DNA of 64,000 nt from Flavobacterium sp. ASV13. Lineage in GTDB: Bacteria; Bacteroidota; Bacteroidia; Flavobacteriales; Flavobacteriaceae. The stretch covers positions 372,001 to 436,000 of the forward strand of contig NZ_JQJY01000004.1 of assembly GCF_000745775.1 (NCBI RefSeq). Reading direction: 5' to 3'. The position numbers were made by a program, and so were the translations under genes. Under the pieces are notes generated by a model. The model was not told where the DNA came from. It made no database searches and saw only the letters and a list, made by a program, of their open reading frames with translations. Positions 27,941 to 36,384 of this stretch are shown here, piece by piece. Position 1 is the first letter of the stretch. Each line of letters opens with the position of its first letter.

Positions 27941-29419
27941 TTATTTCCAATCAGGCATCGACGCATTTTGGAACAAAGTTGTCCTTGTACTGTCGTCTGT
28001 TGTGCTGACGGTTTGTATATTTTTGGCTGAAAGCCCGTCATTTGAGGTATTTACAAAAATGACTTTTGCTTCATTTGGCGAAAATTTCACATCGAGGTCG
28101 TTGAAACCATTTTCTTTACCTGACGACAATTCTGCCGATGTATTTGTTGCAACGGTGTAAATAAATATTCTGGAATCTAAGCGTCTGTAATCTGCATTTT
28201 CAAATCCGGAAACATCTCTGGTATACACCACTCTTTTATTATCAATCGAAATATCAATTCCGCTTGCACCTCCTGTTACTCCAGAAAGCACCGTATATAA
28301 AACAGTTCCGCTCATATCTATTGCATAAATTTCGACACTATATCCTGAAACATCATTTACTTTTAAAACAATTTGGCTTCCGTCGCGACTCCATTCGCAT
28401 TCAGAAATAAACTTGCCGTTTGGTGTTTTAAACAACTGCGTCAATCCAGATCCATCAGCATTTATGCGGTAGAGTTTGTCAAAATTCGGATAAATCAACT
28501 GACTGCCGTTTGTGCTCCAGGAATAACTCACATTATCCATATTGAAACCTGCTATAGGTACAAAATTTGTAATTTTTCGCACATCGGTACCATCAGGATT
28601 CATGCTGAAGATTTGATTCAGAGATCCGTCAGTACTTATGTAAGCAATTCTGTTAATACTTAAATTTTTTCTCGGTCTGAAACTATTCACCTCTGCTGAA
28701 GACAATTGAAGTTCGTTTCCGGCATCATCAGCAGTAAAAATTACATTGTTGTTTTTTATCTTTTTCACATACATGTATCTCGGATTCGGGAATGCCAATG
28801 TTCTAAACGAATTTGTCACACTATTTATAGGCTTGTTTATTCCGTCATCAACACTTACTTGCCAGTAATATTTGGTGCTGAAACTTAAATCTTTAATAGC
28901 TAAAGTTGTTGTTTTAAGATCAGAATAGGTTTTCACTTCGTCTGTAGTTCCGTTTTTCACAGTTACAGTGTACGTAAGCGGATCTCCTTCCGGATCTTTG
29001 GCAGTCCAGGTCAAATTAAGACTTAAAGCTTGTCCAGTAGCATTATCTGTTGGCGCAGTAAGTACCGGAATTTCTGGCGGTTTATTAGTCGCCGTTGAGA
29101 CTTCTAATTCAAAAATAACTTCAATTTCAATATCCTTATCAATTGTAGCTGGCTGAAATCTTGCGATAAAACCATCTTTTTGAGCCTGAAAAGCATATTT
29201 ACCAACTGGGACTTTATCAATTTTAAAATATCCATCCTTATCTGTATAAACAGTACTTGTTGTCGGGCTCGACGACACACGGGCATTTTCGACGCCTGTA
29301 TAAGTACGAACGTCAACAACACGCCCTTTAATTGAACCAGTTCCTGTATTATCAAATTGCTCTTCACTGCAAGAAATTAAAAGAAAAAAGCACGCCAAAA
29401 TTTTTAATCCTATTTTCAT
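27941..29419 (-). CDS. Lipoprotein with carboxypeptidase-regulatory, FN3 and TolB-like domains (curli cluster)
   Basis: A 492-residue lipoprotein (lipobox LISC, Cys17). Residues about 27-105 are a carboxypeptidase-regulatory-like Ig fold (GSIKGRVVDVRTYTGVENAR). Residues about 115-210 are a fibronectin III-like domain (LTWTAKDPEGDPLTYTV, FSTKYYWQVSVDDG). The rest is a TolB-like beta-propeller with PD40-type repeats (IFSMNPDGTDVRKIT, LYRINADGSGLTQLF). It is the last gene of the curli cluster, 75 bp after csgG. I infer a surface or periplasmic accessory factor; no curli system I know from E. coli has it. Confidence 0.8.
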   Translation of the reverse strand: MKIGLKILACFFLLISCSEEQFDNTGTGSIKGRVVDVRTYTGVENARVSSSPTTSTVYTDKDGYFKIDKVPVGKYAFQAQKDGFIARFQPATIDKDIEIEVIFELEVSTATNKPPEIPVLTAPTDNATGQALSLNLTWTAKDPEGDPLTYTVTVKNGTTDEVKTYSDLKTTTLAIKDLSFSTKYYWQVSVDDGINKPINSVTNSFRTLAFPNPRYMYVKKIKNNNVIFTADDAGNELQLSSAEVNSFRPRKNLSINRIAYISTDGSLNQIFSMNPDGTDVRKITNFVPIAGFNMDNVSYSWSTNGSQLIYPNFDKLYRINADGSGLTQLFKTPNGKFISECEWSRDGSQIVLKVNDVSGYSVEIYAIDMSGTVLYTVLSGVTGGASGIDISIDNKRVVYTRDVSGFENADYRRLDSRIFIYTVATNTSAELSSGKENGFNDLDVKFSPNEAKVIFVNTSNDGLSAKNIQTVSTTDDSTRTTLFQNASMPDWK

Positions 29420-29494
29420 TTGAGACTGAATTTTATTAAACTTATATTGAACTTAATCCTTTAATCATTAAATTATTAAAGATCAAAAGGCTGC

Positions 29495-30871
29495 CTATTT
29501 TTTCTTGTAATTTGTATTTTTTGGGAAATAATATGTCATCCCAAAACCAAACCTATAGAAATAATCATCCCGCACTCCGGCGACCAGATGATCTACATTA
29601 TCACTAAATGCCGCATTAAATTCTCCATACAATTTGAGTCCAATGTGCGGCGAAACCAAATATTCGACACCTGCTCCAGCCTGTACTTTGCTATGAAAAT
29701 TTTCCCGATGATGATCAAATTCGAATCCGGTTCCGGCAAAAACAAAAGGAGAAAAAACGTCGCGGGGCAATATGATGCATTCCAGATTTAGATCTAAAGA
29801 CAAATAACCGTAATCCATATAATTTTTATTTGCTACCTGAAAAGCATTTGATGAAGCACTCAGATTAAATGTGGGCGAGAAAAAGAATTTCACCGCTCCT
29901 CTTATCATAGGCATAGGTTTTGGATTTGGATAATCACCTTGCATTAGGGTTGTTCCTCCCACTGCTTCTATACCAAATCTTGCTCTTCTATTTTCGCTTA
30001 AATTTCTGTTATATAATTGAGCTAAATCGGCATCGCTTTTCTCTTTATCATAAGCCGCTACAAAGTCGTCAATTTGTTTTTGTGGTGCATTTACTTCCCA
30101 AAGTTTGTCTTTAATTCCGTCAACAATAAGTCCCTCTACTGCTTTTTCAATAGCTTCTGTTACCGCCATCTGAATTGGTTCATTTCGAGTAAAACCAGTT
30201 TCAACTTCCAGAAGTCTGTTTAAATTAACATATCTGAATAAACTTGCATCAATACTTTGTGATAAAATAGTTTTTGAAACGTAAACCGTATTTAAGATTT
30301 TCCCGTTTGAAGTCGATACCAATCTCAAATAAACAGTTACTCGGTCTTGTCTGTATTGAGTTGAACCTCCAGCTCCAAAATATCTCGCTCCAAAACCACC
30401 TGTAATAATATTGGTATCATAAGAAATAATCCCTCCTTCAAGCAATACTCCTGCAAATAAAAGCGGCGTTAAAACTGCTTCATTTGGTTCTGTTTTTGAT
30501 GCGTATTCCTGACGCGTAGAACGAATAATATTTCTTTCGTTTAAAAGATTTCCCAGATTTTCGCGCTCGATAGGCACAAACCATTTTGAGTCCTGCAAGG
30601 CTTTTATTAAAATCGATGTTGCTCCTTGTGTAACAGCGGTACTAAAGGTACTTCCCAGTTCAGTAGGCTTGTACTGTCCTGTTTGGTCTTTAAATTTATA
30701 TACACCTACAACTATCTGCTCTTTTGGTTTTGGCATTTCGACCAATTTGGCAGTGGCTGGAGTATTTTCTCCATATACCGCTTTTTGCACCCCAACAGGC
30801 TGATTAAAATATGCTCCACATCCTGAGAATAGGCAAATTAATAAAAATAGAAAAAGGGGACTTTTATTCAT
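29495..30871 (-). CDS. csgG: Curli secretion channel CsgG with C-terminal extension
   Basis: A 458-residue lipoprotein (lipobox FSGC, Cys18). Residues about 50-270 carry the CsgG family core: VVGVYKFKDQTGQYK, STAVTQGATSILIKAL, WFVPIERENLGNLLNERN, YRQDRVTVYLRLVSTSNG. CsgG forms the nonameric outer-membrane channel that exports curlin. Unlike E. coli CsgG (277 residues), there is an extra domain from about 295 to 458 with alternating strands such as GAVKFFFSPTFNLSAS, VQAGAGVEYLVSPHIGLKL and a final YRFGFGMTYYFP, which resembles a small OmpA-like barrel. It lies between csgF and the TolB-like lipoprotein gene. Confidence 0.92.
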   Translation of the reverse strand: MNKSPLFLFLLICLFSGCGAYFNQPVGVQKAVYGENTPATAKLVEMPKPKEQIVVGVYKFKDQTGQYKPTELGSTFSTAVTQGATSILIKALQDSKWFVPIERENLGNLLNERNIIRSTRQEYASKTEPNEAVLTPLLFAGVLLEGGIISYDTNIITGGFGARYFGAGGSTQYRQDRVTVYLRLVSTSNGKILNTVYVSKTILSQSIDASLFRYVNLNRLLEVETGFTRNEPIQMAVTEAIEKAVEGLIVDGIKDKLWEVNAPQKQIDDFVAAYDKEKSDADLAQLYNRNLSENRRARFGIEAVGGTTLMQGDYPNPKPMPMIRGAVKFFFSPTFNLSASSNAFQVANKNYMDYGYLSLDLNLECIILPRDVFSPFVFAGTGFEFDHHRENFHSKVQAGAGVEYLVSPHIGLKLYGEFNAAFSDNVDHLVAGVRDDYFYRFGFGMTYYFPKNTNYKKK

Positions 30872-30927
30872 AATCTCACTTATTTACAATAATACATGAA
30901 CCTTATTTTTTACTCGGACAATTAAAT

Positions 30928-31395
30928 TTATTGCCCCGGAAGAATTACTTGTGTCTGCTCACCCGTATCTGTATCCAAAACATTAACCACCAATCCTAAA
31001 TTAGAATGGTAAATATCAATCGAAAGCGTTCCAAAAACATATGTTCCTGGAGAAAGTGTACCAGTTCCTGTGCCTGTGCCAGTACCTGTTCCCGTTCCAG
31101 TCCCACTTCCTGTATTTGTGCTACTTCCAAATTGATTATCAAATAATGAATTTGAAAGTCTGTTTAGCAATTGATTATTCAAATTGCTTTTGAAACGTTC
31201 CAAATCTGTTTGCTGCTTAAACTGCGAATTGGTGTCTTCTTTATAATCATTCTGAGCCTGGGCAGAACTAAGCAACCACGGATAATTGAAAGTATCGCCT
31301 CCAAAATTTGGGTTTGCCGCTTTATATTGAAGGTTTTGTGCAATTGATATTGTACTAAAACCAAACAAGCAAACGAGTAATGCTATAGTTTTCAT
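30928..31395 (-). CDS. csgF: Curli assembly factor CsgF
   Basis: CsgF couples the curlin nucleator to the CsgG channel. The protein is 155 residues from the ATG at 31395 (MKTIALLVCLFGFSTIS, signal peptide ending IAQ); another in-frame ATG at 31419 would add eight residues. The mature N-terminus carries the CsgF signature YKAANPNFGGDTFNYPW followed by LLSSAQAQNDY, which in E. coli inserts into the CsgG constriction. Near residues 90-115 a run of alternating Gly and Thr forms an unusual linker, followed by a short C-terminal beta domain. Confidence 0.9.
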   Translation of the reverse strand: MKTIALLVCLFGFSTISIAQNLQYKAANPNFGGDTFNYPWLLSSAQAQNDYKEDTNSQFKQQTDLERFKSNLNNQLLNRLSNSLFDNQFGSSTNTGSGTGTGTGTGTGTGTGTLSPGTYVFGTLSIDIYHSNLGLVVNVLDTDTGEQTQVILPGQ

Positions 31396-31463
31396 ATAGA
31401 TACTTTTTAGTTTGAACATTAAATAGTAAACGCTTTATCGAAAAATGTACTCAATTCTGAATT

Positions 31464-32201
31464 TTAATATTGAGTAATCATTTTGTTTTGCTTTTCCAGA
31501 TCTTTAAAATACTTGAATAGCTTTTGAGCCGCTGAATCAGCCATGTATTTTAAAAAATCTTCATCAGGACGTGAAATAAACTCCTCTATAATATCACTAT
31601 CTACTAATATTGTAATCTTGGTTGTGCGCCCAAATGTCAGTTCTTCCTGAACCGTTACGATTTTAGTAGTATGAACTTTCAGTTTCGAATATTGTGCATA
31701 AAACATATCATAATAATCATTTCCCAATTTTGTTTTAGTATCATTGGCTACAATTCCCACCATTTCGATACCGTCAACAGGGACAGATTTTCCTGCGTCT
31801 GATTCTGTTTCTTCATTAAAAACAATTCGATCTTTGCCAATTATGGCATTTTTTTCATCATAAATGAGCAACATTACAATCACTTCGTCCTGTTTGGTAT
31901 AATTGATTTGCGTTTTAGACAATTCTACCCTTTGATTCGGCTCCAGTGTTACTCTTCCATCTTGCGCATTAGTTGATTTATTTGAATTCGATTTGTTTTT
32001 TTTGAATACACTTAGTTTATATGAAATATTCTTGAACTCTGATTTTAAATTTTCTGCAGTTCCGGTTATAAATAATAAATTCTCAATTTCCTTAACTTCA
32101 ATTTTCGCTTTTACTTCTTTGTTGTACTCGGTTTGCGAAAATCCGTTTTCAGAAAAAAAAATAAAAAAAGATGCCACAATTATGTGAAGATACTTTTTCA
32201 T
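31464..32201 (-). CDS. csgE: Curli chaperone CsgE fused to an N-terminal CsgH-like domain
   Basis: A 245-residue secreted protein (signal peptide ending FSQ). The C-terminal half (about 140-245) is CsgE-like: GIVANDTKTKLGNDYYDMFY, then VHTTKIVTVQEELTFGRTTK and ILVDSDIIEEFISR. CsgE is the periplasmic cap that feeds curlin to CsgG. The N-terminal half (about 25-130) resembles CsgH/CsgC, the beta-sandwich that prevents premature curlin aggregation: YKLSVFKKNKSNSN, NAQDGRVTLEPNQRVELSK. E. coli CsgE is only about 130 residues, so this is a fusion. It lies 4 bp after the curlin gene csgB. Confidence 0.85.
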   Translation of the reverse strand: MKKYLHIIVASFFIFFSENGFSQTEYNKEVKAKIEVKEIENLLFITGTAENLKSEFKNISYKLSVFKKNKSNSNKSTNAQDGRVTLEPNQRVELSKTQINYTKQDEVIVMLLIYDEKNAIIGKDRIVFNEETESDAGKSVPVDGIEMVGIVANDTKTKLGNDYYDMFYAQYSKLKVHTTKIVTVQEELTFGRTTKITILVDSDIIEEFISRPDEDFLKYMADSAAQKLFKYFKDLEKQNKMITQY

Positions 32202-32205
32202 GATT

Positions 32206-32694
32206 CTAGCGATTGAATACGTAAATTGTACCTGAATTTCCAGACTGATTAATGATCATATCCTTGGATATCGAATTTGATCCTGTACTGAAAATCGTTA
32301 AATTATTGCCTTCCTGATTGACTTTCATCGATTCGACTCCTCGGGAGTATGATGATGATGAAATATCACTTATATAATTATTATTACCTGACTGTATATA
32401 GGATTGATTTATTTCGTCTGCTTTTTTGTAGACATTCATGTAGTTGTTATTACCAGTTTGCTGTGCAGTTACATAAGCATTGTTGCTGATAATAGTTAAA
32501 TTGGCCTGATTATAGTTGCCAATTTGTGCAATTTTGACTATGTTATGATTGATAACATATTGATTTGTATTCTGATTTTGATTGCGATTGTTTGATTCAT
32601 TCATGGCTATAACATAATCACTTATATTCCCATCAATTGATTGTGAGAATATAATTCCTGTAAAAAGAAAAAATAAGATTACAATAGCTTTCAT
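32206..32694 (-). CDS. Minor curlin-like (CsgB-like) subunit
   Basis: A 162-residue secreted protein (signal peptide ending FSQS). After an Asn-rich linker, weakly repeated curlin motifs appear: KIAQIGNYNQANLTI, VTAQQTGNNNYMN, YIQSGNNNYIS, KVNQEGNNLTIF and IINQSGNSGTIYVF. Spacing and Q-G-N composition match the curlin amyloid repeat. By position and weaker repeats it is more likely the nucleator CsgB than the main subunit, but this is not certain. It is followed by csgE with a 4-bp gap, so it is firmly in the operon. Confidence 0.7.
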   Translation of the reverse strand: MKAIVILFFLFTGIIFSQSIDGNISDYVIAMNESNNRNQNQNTNQYVINHNIVKIAQIGNYNQANLTIISNNAYVTAQQTGNNNYMNVYKKADEINQSYIQSGNNNYISDISSSSYSRGVESMKVNQEGNNLTIFSTGSNSISKDMIINQSGNSGTIYVFNR

Positions 32695-32708
32695 AATTTT
32701 TGAAATAA

Positions 32709-32746
32709 TAAAAAAAGGAAGAACTGATTATATCAAGTCCTTCCTT
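32709..32746 (-). terminator. Intercistronic hairpin after the main curlin gene
   Basis: Minus strand: AAGGAAGGACT pairs with AGTTCTTCCTT (one mismatch) around a 10-nt loop, followed by a T7 run, between the two curlin genes. It may attenuate transcription so that the main subunit is made in excess. Confidence 0.65.
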
Positions 32747-32757
32747 TTCTTGGTTTT

Positions 32758-33375
32758 TTAGTTTGCCTGTAGCACTACGCTGCCATTTAAGAACCCAGCT
32801 TGAGTAACAGTACTAACATTTCCCCATCCTAATTGTGCTGTCAAAGCATAGTTAGCAACTCCATATTGATCGATACTAGAAGAGTTTCCAATTCCAAGTT
32901 GAATTGTTGAAGCTGAATTGAATAATCCTTCTTGATAAGTGTCAGATTCGTTGCCGAAGCCAAATTGATAAGCAGAAGCATCGTTACCCCAACCTACTTG
33001 AACTGCACTCGAACTATTAAAGAATCCGATTTGTGTTAGATCAGCATTATTGTCAATTCCAAATTGGAAAACTGTAGCGCTGTTTCCTAATAGTGGACCT
33101 TGGTCAATATCAGAAGTATTTCCCCATCCAATTTGTGTAACTGAAGCAGAGTTTGCAATACCTAATTGATCAATAGTTGATGAGTTATCAACACCTATTT
33201 GAAGAACAGTTGCAGAATTAAAAATACCATCTTGTTGAACATCTGAATCATTTGATCCAACTTGAACAACTAATGCTCCATTTAATAAACCAGTTTGATC
33301 AACATTACTAGTGTTTTGTGCCACGGCAACACCTACAAACAGCATCGCGGAGATGCTTAAAATTACTTTTTTCAT
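32758..33375 (-). CDS. Major curlin-like (CsgA-like) subunit
   Basis: A 205-residue secreted protein (signal peptide ending AVAQ). Almost the whole mature chain is made of 11-residue units of type xxQxGxxNxxx, for instance IDQLGIANSAS, VTQIGWGNTSD and AVQVGWGNDAS. Pairs of units form 22-residue curlin repeats, about eight in all, against five in E. coli CsgA. Such repeats stack as beta-arches in the amyloid fibre. One unit, IDQGPLLGNSAT, has an extra residue. It is the first gene of the cluster, followed by a hairpin and the minor curlin gene. Confidence 0.85.
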   Translation of the reverse strand: MKKVILSISAMLFVGVAVAQNTSNVDQTGLLNGALVVQVGSNDSDVQQDGIFNSATVLQIGVDNSSTIDQLGIANSASVTQIGWGNTSDIDQGPLLGNSATVFQFGIDNNADLTQIGFFNSSSAVQVGWGNDASAYQFGFGNESDTYQEGLFNSASTIQLGIGNSSSIDQYGVANYALTAQLGWGNVSTVTQAGFLNGSVVLQAN

Positions 33376-33717
33376 AATAAATATATTTAATTGGTTATTA
33401 ATACAAATTATTATGCAGGTTGTAATTTGGGGGAAAAAAATTTGGGCAATTTTAATGAAATCTCAAACGAAAATTGGGGGTTATTTCTCGATTTCTTTTT
33501 CAAAATTAGAAAACTTCTCGATAATCAAATCAGGTATAAATACGTATTTTACAAGAACTTAACTTGTTTTCGATGAACTGTGAAACTATCTCGACGAACT
33601 GCCATTTTTGTTTTTTTACTTAGTAAGAAAAAACCTATTTCTTGTAATTTCTTTACATTTATACCTAAACAGTCGTTAAAAAAAAGTTATAAAACCACTT
33701 ATTTTAACATATTCACA
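33376..33717 (-). promoter_or_regulatory. Upstream region of the curli cluster
   Basis: This 340-bp stretch has no gene. It holds direct repeats CGATGAACTG (33571-33580) and CGACGAACTG (33592-33601), exactly 21 bp apart, which on the minus strand resemble a LytTR-type site. Two TTCTCGAT copies (33485-33492 and 33515-33522) lie nearer to the gene. I found no clean TAnnTTTG box in front of the first curlin gene. Confidence 0.45.
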
Positions 33718-33718
33718 A

Positions 33719-33747
33719 AAAAAGCCCATCTTTTTTAAGATGGGCTT
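33719..33747 (-). terminator. Terminator after the GSIII gene
   Basis: AAAGCCCATCTT/AAGATGGGCTTT hairpin with TTTT loop and A/T tails, directly after the GSIII stop codon on the minus strand. Confidence 0.85.
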
Positions 33748-33768
33748 TAACTAAATGTTTAGAAAACG

Positions 33769-35958
33769 TTACTTAGTAAACAGCAATTCTCTGTACTTGG
33801 TCAAAGTCCAGCTCTCATCATCTACTAATAATTCTAATTTATCGCAATGGTTACGAATATCTTCAAAATATGGTTTTACCTTATTGCAATACGCTTCTGC
33901 CATTTTTTGAGCATCAGTTAATTGATTGGCTTTCTTTCTTTCATTCGTCATAGCCAATACTTTAGAATTAATTCCTTCGATATGACCTGAAATTTCTTTA
34001 ATTAAAGTAATTTGTTCTTTTGCAATCGTCTCAAATTCTTTTCCAAAGATTTCTTTTAAGCCTTTTACATTTTCAATTAATGTATTTTGGTAACGAATAG
34101 CAGTTGGAATTACGTGATTTCTTGAAATATCTCCTAAAACTCTTCCTTCAATCTGGATTTTCTTAGTGTATTCTTCCAATTCAATTTCATAACGCGCTTC
34201 AGCCTCAACATGATTAAAGATTCCTAATTCTTCAAATAAGTCCAAAGCTTGTTTTGAAACCTTAGCTTTAATCGCTTCCGGTGTAGTTTTGAAATTACTC
34301 AAACCTCTTTTTGCTGCTTCTTTTTCCCAGGCATCGCTATAACCGTCTCCTTCAAAAAGAATTTTTTTAGATTGTTTGATGTATTCTCTTAAGACATTAA
34401 AGATTGCATCGTCTTTTTTCATGTCTTTATTTTCAATCAGGTTTTCAACTTCATTTTTAAAGTCGATTAACTGTTTAGCAACAATTGCATTTAAAGTTGT
34501 CATTGCATTTGAACAGTTTGAATTTGAACCAACAGCTCTAAATTCAAATTTATTTCCTGTAAAGGCAAAAGGTGAAGTTCTGTTTCTGTCTGTATTATCT
34601 AATAATACGTCTGGGATTTTACCAACAACATTTAATTTTAAATCTGTTTTTTCTTCAGGCGAAAGTTTTCCGGTTGTTACACTTTCTAATTCTAATAAAA
34701 CTTTTGACAATTGTGCTCCGATAAAAACCGAAATAATAGCCGGTGGCGCTTCATTAGCTCCTAGCCTGTGATCATTACTTGCTGTTGCAATTGAAGCTCT
34801 TAATAAAGTTTCATAATCATTTACAGCTTTAATCGTATTTATAAAGAAAGTAAGGAATTGCAAATTACTCATTGGTGTTTTGCTTGGACTCAATAAATTA
34901 ACTCCGGTATCTGTAGCCAAAGACCAGTTATTGTGTTTTCCAGAACCGTTTACACCTTTAAATGGTTTTTCGTGAAATAATACTTTAAAATCATGACGTT
35001 CTGCCACTCTCTGCATCACATCCATTAATAAAGAGTTGTGATCAACTGCTAAATTCGTTTCTTCAAAAATTGGAGCCAACTCAAATTGATTTGGCGCAAC
35101 CTCGTTATGACGTGTTTTTACCGGAATTCCCAATAACATACATTCCTGCTCCAAATCTCTCATATATGTAAGAGCACGAGTTGGGATAGATCCAAAATAA
35201 TGATCATCTAACTGCTGACCTTTTGCAGAAGTATGTCCTAATAATGTTCTTCCGGTCATCACCAAATCAGGACGAGAATTTGCCAAAGATTTGTCAATCA
35301 AGAAATATTCTTGTTCCCAACCTAAAGTTGCTGTTACCTTTTTTACGTTTTTGTCAAAATATTTACAAACTTCAGTCGCCGCTTCGTCAATTGCTGATAA
35401 TGCTCTTAATAAAGGTATCTTATTATCTAAAGCCTCACCTGTGTATGCAATAAAAACTGTTGGAATACATAAAGTCGTACCATATATAAATGCCGGAGAA
35501 GTTGGATCCCAGGCTGTGTAACCTCTCGCTTCAAAAGTATTTCTGATTCCGCCATTTGGGAAACTTGACGCGTCTGGCTCTTGTTGTACCAATTGCGCTC
35601 CTCCAAATTTTTCTACAGGGTCACTTCCATCGTATGAAGTTTCAAAAAATGCATCGTGTTTTTCGGCAGTTGTTCCTGTTAATGGCTGAAACCAGTGTGT
35701 ATAATGTGTAACACCTTTTGCCAACGCCCATTCCTTCATTCCCATGGCGATATAATCGGCCAATTTTCTTTCTATTTTAGTTCCATGCTGAATGGCATCT
35801 CTTACTCCTTTAAATGCATCCGAAGTCAAATATTGCTTCATCGCTTTTTCATTAAACACATTCGATCCGAAAAGATTTGATTTTCGATCAATTTCTTCAA
35901 AGTGCACCGGCTTTCTGTTGGAAGCTTCTTGTAAAGCTTGGAAACGTAATGTTGACAT
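33769..35958 (-). CDS. glnN: Glutamine synthetase type III
   Basis: A 729-residue protein of the GSIII family, which is much larger than GSI or GSII and characteristic of Bacteroidota and cyanobacteria. It makes glutamine from glutamate and ammonia with ATP. Typical segments are THWFQPLTGTTAEKHDAF, ATLGWEQEYFLID, TRHNEVAPNQFELAP and FKGVNGSGKHNNWSL, which carry the glutamate, ammonia and nucleotide sites. The C-terminal third is helical. It is transcribed divergently from the GSII gene, so the two share a regulatory region. Confidence 0.95.
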   Translation of the reverse strand: MSTLRFQALQEASNRKPVHFEEIDRKSNLFGSNVFNEKAMKQYLTSDAFKGVRDAIQHGTKIERKLADYIAMGMKEWALAKGVTHYTHWFQPLTGTTAEKHDAFFETSYDGSDPVEKFGGAQLVQQEPDASSFPNGGIRNTFEARGYTAWDPTSPAFIYGTTLCIPTVFIAYTGEALDNKIPLLRALSAIDEAATEVCKYFDKNVKKVTATLGWEQEYFLIDKSLANSRPDLVMTGRTLLGHTSAKGQQLDDHYFGSIPTRALTYMRDLEQECMLLGIPVKTRHNEVAPNQFELAPIFEETNLAVDHNSLLMDVMQRVAERHDFKVLFHEKPFKGVNGSGKHNNWSLATDTGVNLLSPSKTPMSNLQFLTFFINTIKAVNDYETLLRASIATASNDHRLGANEAPPAIISVFIGAQLSKVLLELESVTTGKLSPEEKTDLKLNVVGKIPDVLLDNTDRNRTSPFAFTGNKFEFRAVGSNSNCSNAMTTLNAIVAKQLIDFKNEVENLIENKDMKKDDAIFNVLREYIKQSKKILFEGDGYSDAWEKEAAKRGLSNFKTTPEAIKAKVSKQALDLFEELGIFNHVEAEARYEIELEEYTKKIQIEGRVLGDISRNHVIPTAIRYQNTLIENVKGLKEIFGKEFETIAKEQITLIKEISGHIEGINSKVLAMTNERKKANQLTDAQKMAEAYCNKVKPYFEDIRNHCDKLELLVDDESWTLTKYRELLFTK

Positions 35959-36384
35959 GGTATGTAAGTTTTAATTCGTACTAATTTTCATTAAAAAAAT
36001 GAGGAACAAATATAAACAATAAAAGTCCCTGTTTAGAATATAAGTTTTAGATTTTTGAACTACAATTTCTCAACAGATCGTGCTTTTTTCAGAGAATAAA
36101 CAAAGACAATCAAGAAATGTAACAAAAAACAGCAAGAATCCCCATTAAATAAACATTTTTTCATAATTTCTTAACCCTAAAAATCAAAAATAGTCCTTAA
36201 TTATTACGAATTTATTTTTTATAGTGGTTAAAAATTGCTTTTTTAAAAATATACCCCTACGAAAATTACGCTTCTCTAAAAAATTATACTCCGCAAAACA
36301 AAATAGCCCCCTAATTTTTAGGAGTAAAAAAATAAATCTATATTTGACCCAGCGAAAAAACAAAAAAAATAAATTTATATTATT
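35959..36384. promoter_or_regulatory. Divergent regulatory region between the two glutamine synthetase genes
   Basis: On the minus strand, TATATTTG at 36014-36007 is a -7 box for GSIII. On the plus strand, TATATTTG at 36339-36346 is a -7 box for GSII, 39 bp before its ATG. CCTAA-TTT-TTAGG at 36310-36322 is an inverted repeat at the -33 position of the GSII promoter and may be an operator. No ORF is evident. Confidence 0.6.

Noticed and set aside
31396..31419. Upstream ATG of csgF giving eight extra residues
   Set aside because: The downstream ATG begins a typical signal peptide (MKTIALLVCLFG), while the longer form puts Phe/Lys/Tyr residues in front. It is not excluded.
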